Origin: JBJTUH01 sp044346175
GTDB taxonomy: Bacteria; Cyanobacteriota; Vampirovibrionia; Vampirovibrionales; JAJTHC01
NCBI GenBank assembly: GCA_044346175.1
Contig: JBIIZQ010000013.1
Span: 1-59,568 of the forward strand
Direction of reading: 5' to 3'
Length of the DNA stretch: 59,568 bases
Position numbers and translations under genes: made by a program. Below are positions 26,240-34,916 of this stretch, in pieces (the stretch's first letter is position 1; each line of letters opens with the position of its first letter). The notes beneath the pieces were generated by a model. It had not been told where the DNA came from, ran no database searches, and saw only the letters and a list, made by a program, of their open reading frames with translations.

Positions 26240-28030
26240 TTACCACTCACTGGCAAGTGCTGCCATGGGTGTACTTTTTTCAGGCGTTTTAGCGGAGGCT
26301 TTACCGCTTTTTTGTGCCAAGGTGGGTATACGCTTTTGGACGCTTGCTTGTTCTTTTTCTTGAGGGGCATCGGGGGTTGTGGCACCCTTCGCCTTAGCTT
26401 TTTCTTCTGCTTCTTTTTTACGCTGGTCTACAATGGCTTGGAGTCCCGTTTCATCGATGTTGCCATCAATCCCGAAACTGTAAATAGGGGTTGAGCCTAC
26501 GACAGTCTCCTTTACAGTATTGAGCATCATTTGATGTGCGTAGTTGCTTTTATCAAAGTTGGAGGCAAAGGTTAACATGGCCTCGTGATTAAGCGCAAGA
26601 CCAGTCATCTCAAGAGAATCTTGAATTTTAACGGTATCTAACCATACTTTATCAGGTGTAAACGTTTTTAAATCGCCTACGAGTGAGTACAGTAGCTGGT
26701 TTCTGAGGATAATCTTTGTACCAACATCCCGAACAAACTGGTCGGCTTTATTGTAGCGTGTTTCCTTGAGTACATCTTGATTCAGTTGTTCAATCTGACG
26801 CTCATTGTTGTCTTTATTGATGGTGAGTTCCGCATATTGATTGTCCATCATACCCTTGAACACTGAGGCACCAATCCACGTAATGAGAACGAGTCCGACT
26901 GCAATGGCACCTGGATAGATAAACTGAAGTTTTTTCTCTTCATCAATATCTTGAAAGAATGAAAGCAGCGAACCACCACCACCACCACCACCTCCAGAGC
27001 CACTGGAGAGTGAAAATCCACCTCCTAATGAACCACTGGAGCTGACACCTTTCACTTTCAGTCCTAGTAATTTTACTTGCTCGGCAAAGGATGAAAGAAG
27101 GTTGAGGTCAAAGGGATACCCCGTCACACATTTCATGGCAACCCCAACAGTTGCAAGTGCTACTGTGTTAGAATCACAAGGAAAGTCAGGAGAAAGAGGA
27201 CAAGGTTTAAAGACAATACTAAAATGCTCTTTGAGTTTTTGGTTAAGGTCTGTGGAAGCACCTTCGGTAAACCAGATTTTAATATCACGCCCGCGCATGG
27301 TTCGCTCTACTTCGTCGACAAAGTCTTCAAGCATGTCATCCACACCAAGGTGTTTGCCATCAGGATAGCGAGAGCGAATGAACACTTCTCGGAAATCCAT
27401 CAGGATACTTCCTTGAAACACAGACAAGCGTACACGGTCAGAGGAAACATACATACTGCCCCAGAACATCGTAGTCCCGAGCTGCTGGATGAGTGCATCG
27501 AGTACACCTGTGACTGCCATACCTCGAATTTGGGTCAGTGGCATAACATCCATACCTACTACCTTAAGGCGTAGTTTTGTACAGATATCCTTGTAGGTCA
27601 TAATAGAGTCTTGACGAACAGCACACACAATAGAGGCTTGACTACCTTCAACGGCACCAAATGCCACGGCGGGCATAGAGCCGTCGTAACTTTTATATCT
27701 TAATAAATCTGCAGTAAGTGAAGAATACACTTGGGAGCGTTGCATGGTACTGGCAACATCGGTGAGCTTTAGTGTGGAGGCTGGTACGGCAAGGACAACA
27801 TTGCCTTTATAACGTAATGTGGTGGTAACACGCTCAATGGCTTGCTTGAGTTGGTCAGGCTTCTCAATGGTATCAGCACCAGGGCTAAAGGTGCCAAGGG
27901 GTACTTCAGTGCGGAAGGATGCTTCAATACCACCCAATGCACTGGAATAAATCGCACCTTCAACAAAGTACTCATCAACGGCAATACCTAGCACACGGAT
28001 TTCTTTAGATTGAGCCTTACTCAGCATCAT
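26240..28030 (-). CDS. PilM-PilN fusion protein of the type IV pilus
   Basis: 596 residues combining two normally separate proteins. Residues 10-305 are PilM-like, an actin/FtsA-type cytoplasmic domain (VLGIAVDEYFVEGA, VVLAVPAS, VVGMDVMPLTQIRG). FDLNLLS near 307 recalls the INLLP N-terminal peptide with which PilN binds PilM. A Ser/Gly linker follows, encoded by an uninterrupted ACC trinucleotide run near 26971-26992. Next are a membrane helix (about 371-393), a coiled coil and a PilN-like periplasmic domain (LLYSLVGDLKTFTPDKVWLD). The tail is Lys/Ala/Glu-rich. ATG 28030 has AAAGGA about 11 bases upstream; the frame also opens at TTG 28039. PilO follows. Confidence 0.85.
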   Translation of the reverse strand: MMLSKAQSKEIRVLGIAVDEYFVEGAIYSSALGGIEASFRTEVPLGTFSPGADTIEKPDQLKQAIERVTTTLRYKGNVVLAVPASTLKLTDVASTMQRSQVYSSLTADLLRYKSYDGSMPAVAFGAVEGSQASIVCAVRQDSIMTYKDICTKLRLKVVGMDVMPLTQIRGMAVTGVLDALIQQLGTTMFWGSMYVSSDRVRLSVFQGSILMDFREVFIRSRYPDGKHLGVDDMLEDFVDEVERTMRGRDIKIWFTEGASTDLNQKLKEHFSIVFKPCPLSPDFPCDSNTVALATVGVAMKCVTGYPFDLNLLSSFAEQVKLLGLKVKGVSSSGSLGGGFSLSSGSGGGGGGGGSLLSFFQDIDEEKKLQFIYPGAIAVGLVLITWIGASVFKGMMDNQYAELTINKDNNERQIEQLNQDVLKETRYNKADQFVRDVGTKIILRNQLLYSLVGDLKTFTPDKVWLDTVKIQDSLEMTGLALNHEAMLTFASNFDKSNYAHQMMLNTVKETVVGSTPIYSFGIDGNIDETGLQAIVDQRKKEAEEKAKAKGATTPDAPQEKEQASVQKRIPTLAQKSGKASAKTPEKSTPMAALASEW

Positions 28031-28226
28031 CACACACAATGTCCTTTAGCATCACATGGCAAACGAAAAGAAAAATCACCTTCAAAGCAACATGTGTTCT
28101 TTTCAAAGAAGGGGGGGATAGACTTACCATCGAGTATACTGGCTGTTGCATTGATACTGGCATGTTGGCATGATTTCTCCTACAAAAGATGCAGAGAAGG
28201 CATAGTTATTATGAGCTTAGGTGGGT

Positions 28227-28961
28227 TTAAAATGTTTCATCAAACGAGTGAAAAAGTGTCGTTTCGTCTTGGATGCGCCGATAGCTCACGCAGAGGTACA
28301 ATCCCCAGTAGCCGAGCAAAAAGAAAGGGTTTGTCCAAGCAGATGCTTCAGTGATAAGACCCGTCTTGAGCATGTGGGTATGCCAAAACCAGAGTAGTCC
28401 TAAAAACCATGCCATTCTTAGATGGTCACTCACAGCTTGAGGGTGTTTATACCATCGGTACGCACCGCTTGTACGACGGACCCTCACGGCGGCAACTTCA
28501 CCATAGCCCCGCCCTAACGTGACAATGACCCATCCAGTAAGGCATTCCAAAACACAGCCCAAGCACATAAAGTACCATGGCAGGTTCTCTATGCCTAAAG
28601 GATGCCCCTCCTGTGTGGTATAAAATAAAGCCCCCATGAATTGAAGCCATAATAAGCCCCAAAGCAGTTTTTCTAAAACTAAAATACTCCAATGTCCCCC
28701 GTGATGATGTAAGGTTTTAATGGCTGGACGCTGTAGCAGGGTATTAACAAACGTCACGTACCAACGTAACCCCACGAGTAGCATCCAACAAGTGAGGCTA
28801 TCACTTAGAGGGGTTTTTAGGGTGAAAATCCCTTGTTGCCATAGTCTGTAGGCAAGTTGCCATATCCCACAGGTAAGGATAAATAATCCAGAAGCCCAAA
28901 GTGCTTGACCCCATCGGGTGATGCGACGTTGGTCTATCCAGGATACACTGGCACAGCACAT
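28227..28961 (-). CDS. Polytopic membrane protein, ICMT/PEMT-like
   Basis: A 244-residue protein with about six hydrophobic helices. The C-terminal third resembles the isoprenylcysteine carboxyl methyltransferase/phospholipid methyltransferase fold: TSGAYRWYKHPQAVSDH corresponds to the GpYrxvRHPxY motif, and SYRRIQDETTLF to the terminal RxxxEExxL element. If so, it is a SAM-dependent membrane methyltransferase; substrate unknown. The usual RHP appears as KHP. Start at ATG 28961; upstream of pilM-pilN on the same strand with a 190-bp gap, so co-transcription is possible. Confidence 0.6.
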   Translation of the reverse strand: MCCASVSWIDQRRITRWGQALWASGLFILTCGIWQLAYRLWQQGIFTLKTPLSDSLTCWMLLVGLRWYVTFVNTLLQRPAIKTLHHHGGHWSILVLEKLLWGLLWLQFMGALFYTTQEGHPLGIENLPWYFMCLGCVLECLTGWVIVTLGRGYGEVAAVRVRRTSGAYRWYKHPQAVSDHLRMAWFLGLLWFWHTHMLKTGLITEASAWTNPFFLLGYWGLYLCVSYRRIQDETTLFHSFDETF

Positions 28962-29179
28962 CTTAAGACATTCCTAAAAAAATAAATAAAAGCTTTTGTA
29001 TAAACGAAAGAAAATCTAAAGTTTAGGCATATCATGACGAAGACTTCTTGTATGAAGAGGTCGATAGAGATAGCACAGGGTTGTATACACACACGATAGA
29101 TTGGTGTATGAAGGCATGAAACCTCTCAACCTTTACCCTATTTTACATTGAGAGTAAGAGAAAGCACAGTAGATTCATC

Positions 29180-30532
29180 ATGATGACAGGACTCAATTTT
29201 TCAACCACCCGTTTTAATCCTTTCACGCCTTCGACGAGTCCGCTTGTGCGTCCCCAGTCAGAAGAAGCCAAGCCAAAATTTAGTTTTGCAAGTGCTGAAG
29301 CTTTTAGTACCGCAAATAGTACCTCTGCTTTTACGCGTTCGAGTAGTTTTACCCAAAGTTTAGAACGTGGCGAGTATACGATTGGTACAACTAAAAGTGA
29401 CTCTATTCTGGGTAAGCTTGATACTCAGAAAGCCGAAGCTTCCACAAAAACATATCAACCCCTTGCGATGAGTGGGGCGGAACTTTCCAAAAAGTTTGGT
29501 GTGAAAAAAGTACAAGATTATGCCAAAGGCTGGCCTGAGCGTTCTGAAGCCCCTAAAGTAGATGCAGGGATGTTAGGGGAGTTACAAAACCTCTATAAAG
29601 CCAATTTCCCTATGGAAAACAAATGGCCTGCACCCTATTTGGGAGCCACGAAAGAAAACAAGGATGACAAGTTCGATACCAATTTAGAAATTAACCTCCC
29701 AAGGCTTGATGGCAAAGAAAAAGGTGCTAAAGGCTATCATGTGGTTGTAGGTAACGACGGTTCTATGCGGGTTCGTACAGATGAGGGGTGGTTGCAAAAT
29801 CTTGACCCTGAAACCGCCAATGGTATTTTACGTCAGGCTATGGATACCCTTAAAACCCGTGAAGATGTCAAAACAGAAGGGGTTTCTGATGTGGCTTCAG
29901 GCAAGGTGAGTCGTGGTAACTTCCGAGCCTTTAATTACTCTGCAGATGGGGATAACTTGGTGACTTCTCCCAATAGTAAGCCTTCTCAGGTGGATACAGC
30001 CTCTAAGAAAACGCCTACTTATGATTATAAAAATCAGTCGCCAGAGAATAATGTCTCTGATTACTATCGAGGGATTACAGACAGTTTAAAAGATAAAACC
30101 TTTGAATCAAAGCCCTATGACAGTAAGACAGGTACTTTTAAACCTCAACTCACTGAGGCTAATCAAGCTTATCCTCATGACCCTACCACAGGGGAGCGTT
30201 GGCAAGGCGAGTTTGTTTCAACCAAAACTGCTGATGGAAAAAGCTTTTATGGGATTAAACAAGAAGACGGCACCACCGCCTTTTCTGCCCAAGGCTTAAA
30301 GTTGAAAGTAGGTAAAGAATCGTTTGACGTTGACCAAGCCACCTATGCTTTAAAACCCGATGGTACGCCTCAAGCATGGGTTCGTCAAGGCAATGATTGG
30401 ATGCCTGTGACCGAAGAAGCCTTTGGTAAAGAGGATTACGCTTCTTGGATGAAGCAACTTGGAAGTACTTTTGGGTTTACGCCCAAGAAGCAGGAACTTC
30501 CTCCACCTCCTGTTTCATCAACGATTGCTTAG
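29180..30532 (+). CDS. Hydrophilic protein of unknown function
   Basis: 450 residues without a signal peptide or membrane helix. The first 60 residues are Ser/Thr/Phe-rich (STTRFNPFTPSTSPLV). The centre includes GYHVVVGNDGSMRVRTDEGW and a long Asp/Lys/Ser/Asn-rich tract. The end contains YALKPDGTPQAWVRQGNDW and a Pro-rich tail. The short string YxLKPDG also occurs in the broken gene at 15.8-17.1 kb, but the two are otherwise not clearly related. I do not recognise a family. It ends in front of a strong hairpin terminator, consistent with a real transcription unit. Confidence 0.75.
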   Translation: MMTGLNFSTTRFNPFTPSTSPLVRPQSEEAKPKFSFASAEAFSTANSTSAFTRSSSFTQSLERGEYTIGTTKSDSILGKLDTQKAEASTKTYQPLAMSGAELSKKFGVKKVQDYAKGWPERSEAPKVDAGMLGELQNLYKANFPMENKWPAPYLGATKENKDDKFDTNLEINLPRLDGKEKGAKGYHVVVGNDGSMRVRTDEGWLQNLDPETANGILRQAMDTLKTREDVKTEGVSDVASGKVSRGNFRAFNYSADGDNLVTSPNSKPSQVDTASKKTPTYDYKNQSPENNVSDYYRGITDSLKDKTFESKPYDSKTGTFKPQLTEANQAYPHDPTTGERWQGEFVSTKTADGKSFYGIKQEDGTTAFSAQGLKLKVGKESFDVDQATYALKPDGTPQAWVRQGNDWMPVTEEAFGKEDYASWMKQLGSTFGFTPKKQELPPPPVSSTIA

Positions 30533-30555
30533 GGTGTGTAATGACCACTTAATAC

Positions 30556-30589
30556 AAAGCCCCTTGCTTACTTGTAAGCAAGGGGCTTT
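30556..30589. terminator. Bidirectional hairpin terminator
   Basis: AAAGCCCCTTGCTTAC pairs over 16 bp with GTAAGCAAGGGGCTTT around TT. It lies 23 bp after the 450-residue gene and 20 bp after the first RTX gene on the opposite strand, so it can serve both convergent units. Confidence 0.9.
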
Positions 30590-30609
30590 GCGTTCGTTGT
30601 TAAGAGAAC

Positions 30610-31674
30610 TTACGCAACGGCAACGCCAGCTTGGGTGTTGGTGGCAATAATGTTCATTAAGGAAGCAGTACTGCGGACAACATCGGCATTAGAAATATCA
30701 AGGGTACCACCATTGGCTGCATTGAAGCTGACAAATGAGGTGTAGATATCTTGAATATTTTTACCATTGAAGAAGAAGTTGGCGCTTTCGCCACGAACTT
30801 GTACAAGGTCAATCCCGTAATCGGTATCGCCATTTTCAGCGAAGCGAAGGGTGTTGACAGTGCTACCGTAGCTAGCAGTGACTTCATAGCCAGAACCCAC
30901 TGTTTTGAAACCAAACGCAAAGCGATTTTGAGCTGTGGTCGTAATATCGACTGAGGCATAAACGGCACTTGCTTCCACTAAGTTGGCTTGGTTGAAGCTA
31001 TCGTAGTAAGCACTAATCACGTCATTGCCATCGCCATCTGCAAACCAAGTACGTACACGACCCGTGCTGCCATCAATATTGCTGCCTAAGAACAGGGTGT
31101 CTTGGTCTTTGCCACCTACAAAAGTATCGAGTTTATAACCGTAGGGAGAAACCACTGCAGTTGCAAACAAAATATCGTTTTGGTCGCCACCGTCAAGGTA
31201 GTCACCTTGACCGCTGGATTCCAAGTAGTCACGACCTTCTTGACCGTACAAGTAGCTGGTGCCTGTTTCGCTAGCGTAAAGGAAGTCATCCCCAGCGCCA
31301 CCAAAGAGGAGGTCAGTGCCTTCCCCTGCATACAGGGTGTCAGTTCCTAAGCCACCCCAAAGGCGGTCGTCGCCGTTATCCCCAAGGAGGATGTCATTAC
31401 CAGCCCCGCCAAATAAGCGGTCGTTGCCTTCGCCACCATCAAGGAGGTCATCGCCATTACCACCCCAGAGGTCATCGTTACCCGCATCGCCAAAGAGGGA
31501 GTCATCGCCTTCTTCACCGAAGAGGGAATCGTTGCCTGTCCCACCAAATACTAAGTCATCGCCGCCACCAGCGTAGACGGTGTCGTTACCAGCATTGCCA
31601 CGAATGCTGTCTCTGGATGCACTACCTGTAAGGGTTTCACTTGCAAGGGTACCGTTAATTGTGACCATCATCAT
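30610..31674 (-). CDS. RTX-like calcium-binding repeat protein, copy 1
   Basis: 354 residues. About 18-130 are hemolysin-type Gly/Asp nonapeptide repeats (GGxGxDxLx: GGGDDLVFGGTGNDSLFGEE, GGAGNDILLGDNGDDRLWGG), which form calcium-loaded parallel beta rolls. A central region (130-270) has further partial repeats. The C-terminal 76 residues are almost invariant among three adjacent copies and may be a secretion signal. RTX proteins are normally exported in one step by type I secretion, consistent with the absence of an N-terminal signal; no such exporter is in the window. The 5' and 3' parts are nearly identical at the DNA level to the copy at 33256-34320. Confidence 0.9.
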   Translation of the reverse strand: MMMVTINGTLASETLTGSASRDSIRGNAGNDTVYAGGGDDLVFGGTGNDSLFGEEGDDSLFGDAGNDDLWGGNGDDLLDGGEGNDRLFGGAGNDILLGDNGDDRLWGGLGTDTLYAGEGTDLLFGGAGDDFLYASETGTSYLYGQEGRDYLESSGQGDYLDGGDQNDILFATAVVSPYGYKLDTFVGGKDQDTLFLGSNIDGSTGRVRTWFADGDGNDVISAYYDSFNQANLVEASAVYASVDITTTAQNRFAFGFKTVGSGYEVTASYGSTVNTLRFAENGDTDYGIDLVQVRGESANFFFNGKNIQDIYTSFVSFNAANGGTLDISNADVVRSTASLMNIIATNTQAGVAVA

Positions 31675-31827
31675 TTTGAAAAGACCTTATTATTTCACAG
31701 GGTAATTTAAAAAGTTAATCTAAAAAGACTCTGTAAGAGATAAAGAGCATTATTTTCTTAAGAGTATTCCACTATCATTATCATGGAATACGCCTTATAG
31801 TAAAGCACTAGTTTTAAATCAAGTACC

Positions 31828-31865
31828 AAAAAGCTCCCTACACACTAAAGTGCAAGGGGCTTTTT
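31828..31865 (-). terminator. Terminator of RTX copy 2
   Basis: AAAAAGCTCCCT pairs with AGGGGCTTTTT with one wobble and one mismatch. It lies about 30 bp beyond the RTX copy 2 stop; on the minus strand the stem ends in a run of five T. Confidence 0.7.
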
Positions 31866-31893
31866 GAACCTAGGTGTTGTTGCTTAATAAAAC

Positions 31894-32958
31894 TTACGCA
31901 ACGGCAACGCCAGCTTGGGTGTTGGTGGCAATAATGTTCATTAAGGAAGCATTATTACGGACAACATCGGCATTAGAAATATCAAGGGTACCGCCATTGG
32001 CTGCATTGAAGCTGACAAATGAGGTGTAGATATCTTGAATATTTTTACCATTGAAGAAGAAGTTGGCGCTTTCGCCACGAACTTGTACAAGGTCAATCCC
32101 GTAATCGGTATCGCCATTTTCAGCGAAACGAAGGGTATTGAGAGTACTACCATAGCTTGCAACCACTTCATAGCCACTACTCAAGGTTTTGAAGCCAAAC
32201 GCAAAGCGACTTTGGGTGTCAGTTTTAATGTCTACAGAAGCATAAGCAGCATTCACTTCTACAAGGTTGGCTTGGTTAAAACCAGTATAGGATGCACTCA
32301 TAACATCATTGCCATCGCCATCTCTGAACCATGTACGTACACGCCCCGTTGCTTCCTCAGTGGTTCCTAGAAGTAATGTGTCTTGGTCTTTACCCCCTAC
32401 GAAGGTGTCAAGCTTGTAGTCAAACTTGTCTTTTACGCCTACAGCAAACAAAATATCGTTTTGGTCGCCGCCGTTAAGGTAATCACCTTTGCCTTTGGAC
32501 TCCAAATAGTCACGACCTTCCTGACCATAGAGGTAACTGGTTCCTTTTTCGCCAGCGTATAAAAAGTCGTTACCAGCACCAGCGTAAAGGAAGTCATCAT
32601 TGGCATTATCCCCTGCGTAAAGGGTGTCATCGCCTAAGCCACCCCAAAGGCTGTCTTGACCGTTGCCACCAAACATCAGGTCGTTACCAGCACCGCCAAA
32701 TAAGCGGTCGTTGCCATTATCGCCATAAAGGGTATCGTTGCCTTCACCACCCCAAAGGTCATCATTACCGTTACCACCGTCAAGGGTATCGTTGCCTGCC
32801 TCTCCGAAAAGGGAGTCGTTGCCACCACCACCAAGTACCCAATCATCGCCGCCACCAGCAAGCACTACGTCATGCCCACCTTGACCACGAATGGTATCGT
32901 TGCTTGCGGAACCAGTGAGTGCATCGTTGCCATTGGTACCATTGATTGTAATCATCAT
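31894..32958 (-). CDS. RTX-like calcium-binding repeat protein, copy 2
   Basis: 354 residues from ATGATG at 32958, which has AAGGT about 9 bases upstream and matches the start context of the other copies. The frame extends to 32997 but that extension is not shared. Nonapeptide repeats occupy about 15-125, with a different order and composition from copies 1 and 3 (GGGDDWVLGGGGNDSLFGEA, NANDDFLYAGAGNDFLYAGE). The last 76 residues differ from copy 1 at only two positions. This copy is the most diverged in the repeat region. Same strand and spacing as its neighbours, each with its own terminator. Confidence 0.9.
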   Translation of the reverse strand: MMITINGTNGNDALTGSASNDTIRGQGGHDVVLAGGGDDWVLGGGGNDSLFGEAGNDTLDGGNGNDDLWGGEGNDTLYGDNGNDRLFGGAGNDLMFGGNGQDSLWGGLGDDTLYAGDNANDDFLYAGAGNDFLYAGEKGTSYLYGQEGRDYLESKGKGDYLNGGDQNDILFAVGVKDKFDYKLDTFVGGKDQDTLLLGTTEEATGRVRTWFRDGDGNDVMSASYTGFNQANLVEVNAAYASVDIKTDTQSRFAFGFKTLSSGYEVVASYGSTLNTLRFAENGDTDYGIDLVQVRGESANFFFNGKNIQDIYTSFVSFNAANGGTLDISNADVVRNNASLMNIIATNTQAGVAVA

Positions 32959-33182
32959 GTTATAAAAAACCTTATTGCACAGGGTAACTATCAACATATA
33001 ACGTCATGTGTAAGACTGGAGTGTCTATATTTATGAAGGGTGTTGTCGATGCTCAAGACTGATACATCTAGGACGTACACCGTGATGGTGCTTGCCGTTT
33101 AAGTCTGAGTTCGTCAACATCTTTACATTTTTAGCATGGGCTTTATGACATAGTAAAGCCTGTTTTGGATACCTTCTACATA

Positions 33183-33218
33183 AAAAGCCCCTTATACACG
33201 AAAGCATAAGGGGCTTTT
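33183..33218 (-). terminator. Terminator of RTX copy 3
   Basis: AAAAGCCCCTTAT pairs perfectly over 13 bp with ATAAGGGGCTTTT; the loop is ACACGAAAGC. On the minus strand it is followed by T and A. The flank between this hairpin and the gene is almost the same as the matching flank of copy 2. Confidence 0.8.
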
Positions 33219-33255
33219 GGATGTTTTGAACCTAGGTGTTGTTGCTTAATAAAAC

Positions 33256-34320
33256 TTACGCAACGGCAACGCCAGCTTGGGTGTTGGTGGCAATAATGTT
33301 CATTAAGGAAGCATTACTGCGGACAACATCGGCATTAGAAATATCAAGGGTACCGCCATTGGCTGCATTGAAGCTGACAAACGAGGTGTAGATGTCTTGA
33401 ATATTTTTACCATTGAAGAAGAAATTGGTGCTTTCGCCACGAACTTGTACAAGGTCAATCCCGTACATCGTATCGCCTGACTCAGCGAAACGGATGGTGT
33501 TAACGGTACTACCGTAGCTAGCAGTGACTTCATAACCATTTCCGATGGTTTTAAAGCCAAATGCAAAGCGACTCTGAGCCGTGGTTGTAATATCTACAGA
33601 AGCATAAAGGGCATTAACCTCAATGAGGTCGGCTTGGTTAAAACCTTCATAAAATGCACTGATAACATCGTTGCCATCGCCATCAGTAAACCAAGAGCGT
33701 ACACGTCCTGTATTGCCATCAATATTGCTACCCAAGAAGAGGGTGTCTTGGTCTTTGCCACCTACGAAGGTATCAAGTTTATAATCGTAGGGAGAAACCA
33801 CTGCGGTTGCAAACAAAATATCGTTTTGGTCGCCACCGTTAAGGTAGTCGCCCTGACCGCTGGATTCCAAGTAGTCACGACCTTCTTGCCCGTATAAGTA
33901 GCTGGTGCCTGTTTCGCTAGCGTAGAGGAAGTCATCCCCAGCACCACCAAAGAGGAGGTCAGTGCCTTCCCCTGCATACAGGGTGTCAGTCCCTAAGCCA
34001 CCCCAAAGGCGGTCGTCGCCGTTATCCCCAAGGAGGAGGTCATTGCCAGCGCCACCAAATAAGCGGTCGTTGCCTTCGCCACCATCGAGGAAGTCATCGC
34101 CGTTGCCACCCCAGAGGTCATCGTTACCTGCATCGCCAAAGAGGGAGTCATTGCCTTCTTCACCGAAGAGGGCATCATCCCCTGTCCCACCAAATACTAA
34201 GTCATCGCCGCCACCAGCGTAGACGGTGTCGCTGCCAGCATTCCCACGAATGGTGTCTCTGGATGCACTGCCTGTAAGGGTTTCACTTGCAAGGGTACCG
34301 TTAATTGTGACCATCATCAT
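33256..34320 (-). CDS. RTX-like calcium-binding repeat protein, copy 3
   Basis: 354 residues, nearly the same as copy 1 through the repeat block (about 1-165) and again at the C-terminus, with a more variable middle (SPYDYKLDTFVGG, then DITTTAQSRFAFGFKTIGNG). The start ATGATGATG is preceded by GAGGT on the minus strand. This is the first gene of the tandem in transcription order, with about 600 bp of upstream intergenic DNA available for a promoter. The three copies appear to have arisen by recent tandem duplication with sequence exchange. Confidence 0.9.
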   Translation of the reverse strand: MMMVTINGTLASETLTGSASRDTIRGNAGSDTVYAGGGDDLVFGGTGDDALFGEEGNDSLFGDAGNDDLWGGNGDDFLDGGEGNDRLFGGAGNDLLLGDNGDDRLWGGLGTDTLYAGEGTDLLFGGAGDDFLYASETGTSYLYGQEGRDYLESSGQGDYLNGGDQNDILFATAVVSPYDYKLDTFVGGKDQDTLFLGSNIDGNTGRVRSWFTDGDGNDVISAFYEGFNQADLIEVNALYASVDITTTAQSRFAFGFKTIGNGYEVTASYGSTVNTIRFAESGDTMYGIDLVQVRGESTNFFFNGKNIQDIYTSFVSFNAANGGTLDISNADVVRSNASLMNIIATNTQAGVAVA

Positions 34321-34916
34321 GATTCAAAAAACCTCATTTATTCTTTAATATTACGTTTTGTTTAACACGCAATGAACCAAAAGTACACGAAATAGTTAGA
34401 GGATTCTTTTGTCATGCAAATAGAAATCTGAAACTCGTAACTCTTCATCTATACCATCCTAAAAGGGTTCAAGTAAACCCTTAGTGAAACATTTAATCAA
34501 TAAATACGATTTTAAAGGTATGGGTATTGACAAATACTAAAGCTATTGCCGCAAGAGGGTTTTTGTGAATTTAAATCATTTTACATTCCGCTTTTAGGAG
34601 GATACTTTGTTAAGTATTGTTATTTTGTCGCTTTCTTTTTTATAGTCCTTTTCTCGTGTTTTTTCTCGTACTTTCACCTCTTTATTATCGCTCAGCGTTG
34701 ATAATTCACCATAAACACGCCCTATAGTTTGGCTCAGTTTTGTCAAAGTAAGTCCTTGTGGTAAGCTGTAAAGGTAGGTGTTAAAAATTAGGTTCTGAAA
34801 ACAGAGTCTATGATATGCAACATATTTCTATGTTCTCATAAGTGCCTTCTATCCTTTTTACTATTGCTTAATATTGCATCTCAACACGCTCAATACGGCA
34901 CATGCCATAAAAATCT
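34321..34916. other. AT-rich intergenic region upstream of the RTX tandem and purK
   Basis: 596 bp separating the divergent RTX tandem and purK. Apart from the candidate 50-codon frame at 34594-34746, I see no gene. A small hairpin AAGGGTT-CAAGT-AAACCCTT is at about 34462-34480. Confidence 0.5.
34594..34746 (-). CDS. Candidate 50-residue charged small protein (TTG start)
   Basis: From TTG 34746, with AAGGA six bases upstream, the frame codes a 50-residue Lys/Glu/Asp-rich peptide beginning LTKLSQTIGRVYGEL and ending NKVSS. The Shine-Dalgarno match and strongly polar helix-like composition favour coding. The rare start, small size and low GC make it uncertain. The frame stays open upstream for another 22 codons to a TAG without an ATG. 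Confidence 0.3.
   Translation of the reverse strand: MTKLSQTIGRVYGELSTLSDNKEVKVREKTREKDYKKESDKITILNKVSS

Noticed and set aside
30900..34200. Regularly spaced repeats that could be mistaken for a CRISPR array
   Set aside because: The repeats are 27-base degenerate coding units for nonapeptides, in frame, without constant repeat and variable spacer structure. No cas genes are present.
30700..34300. Long antisense open frames over the RTX genes, including Pro/Ser-rich ones
   Set aside because: They arise from the low-complexity Gly/Asp codons of the RTX repeats read on other frames; all three copies show the same shadows.
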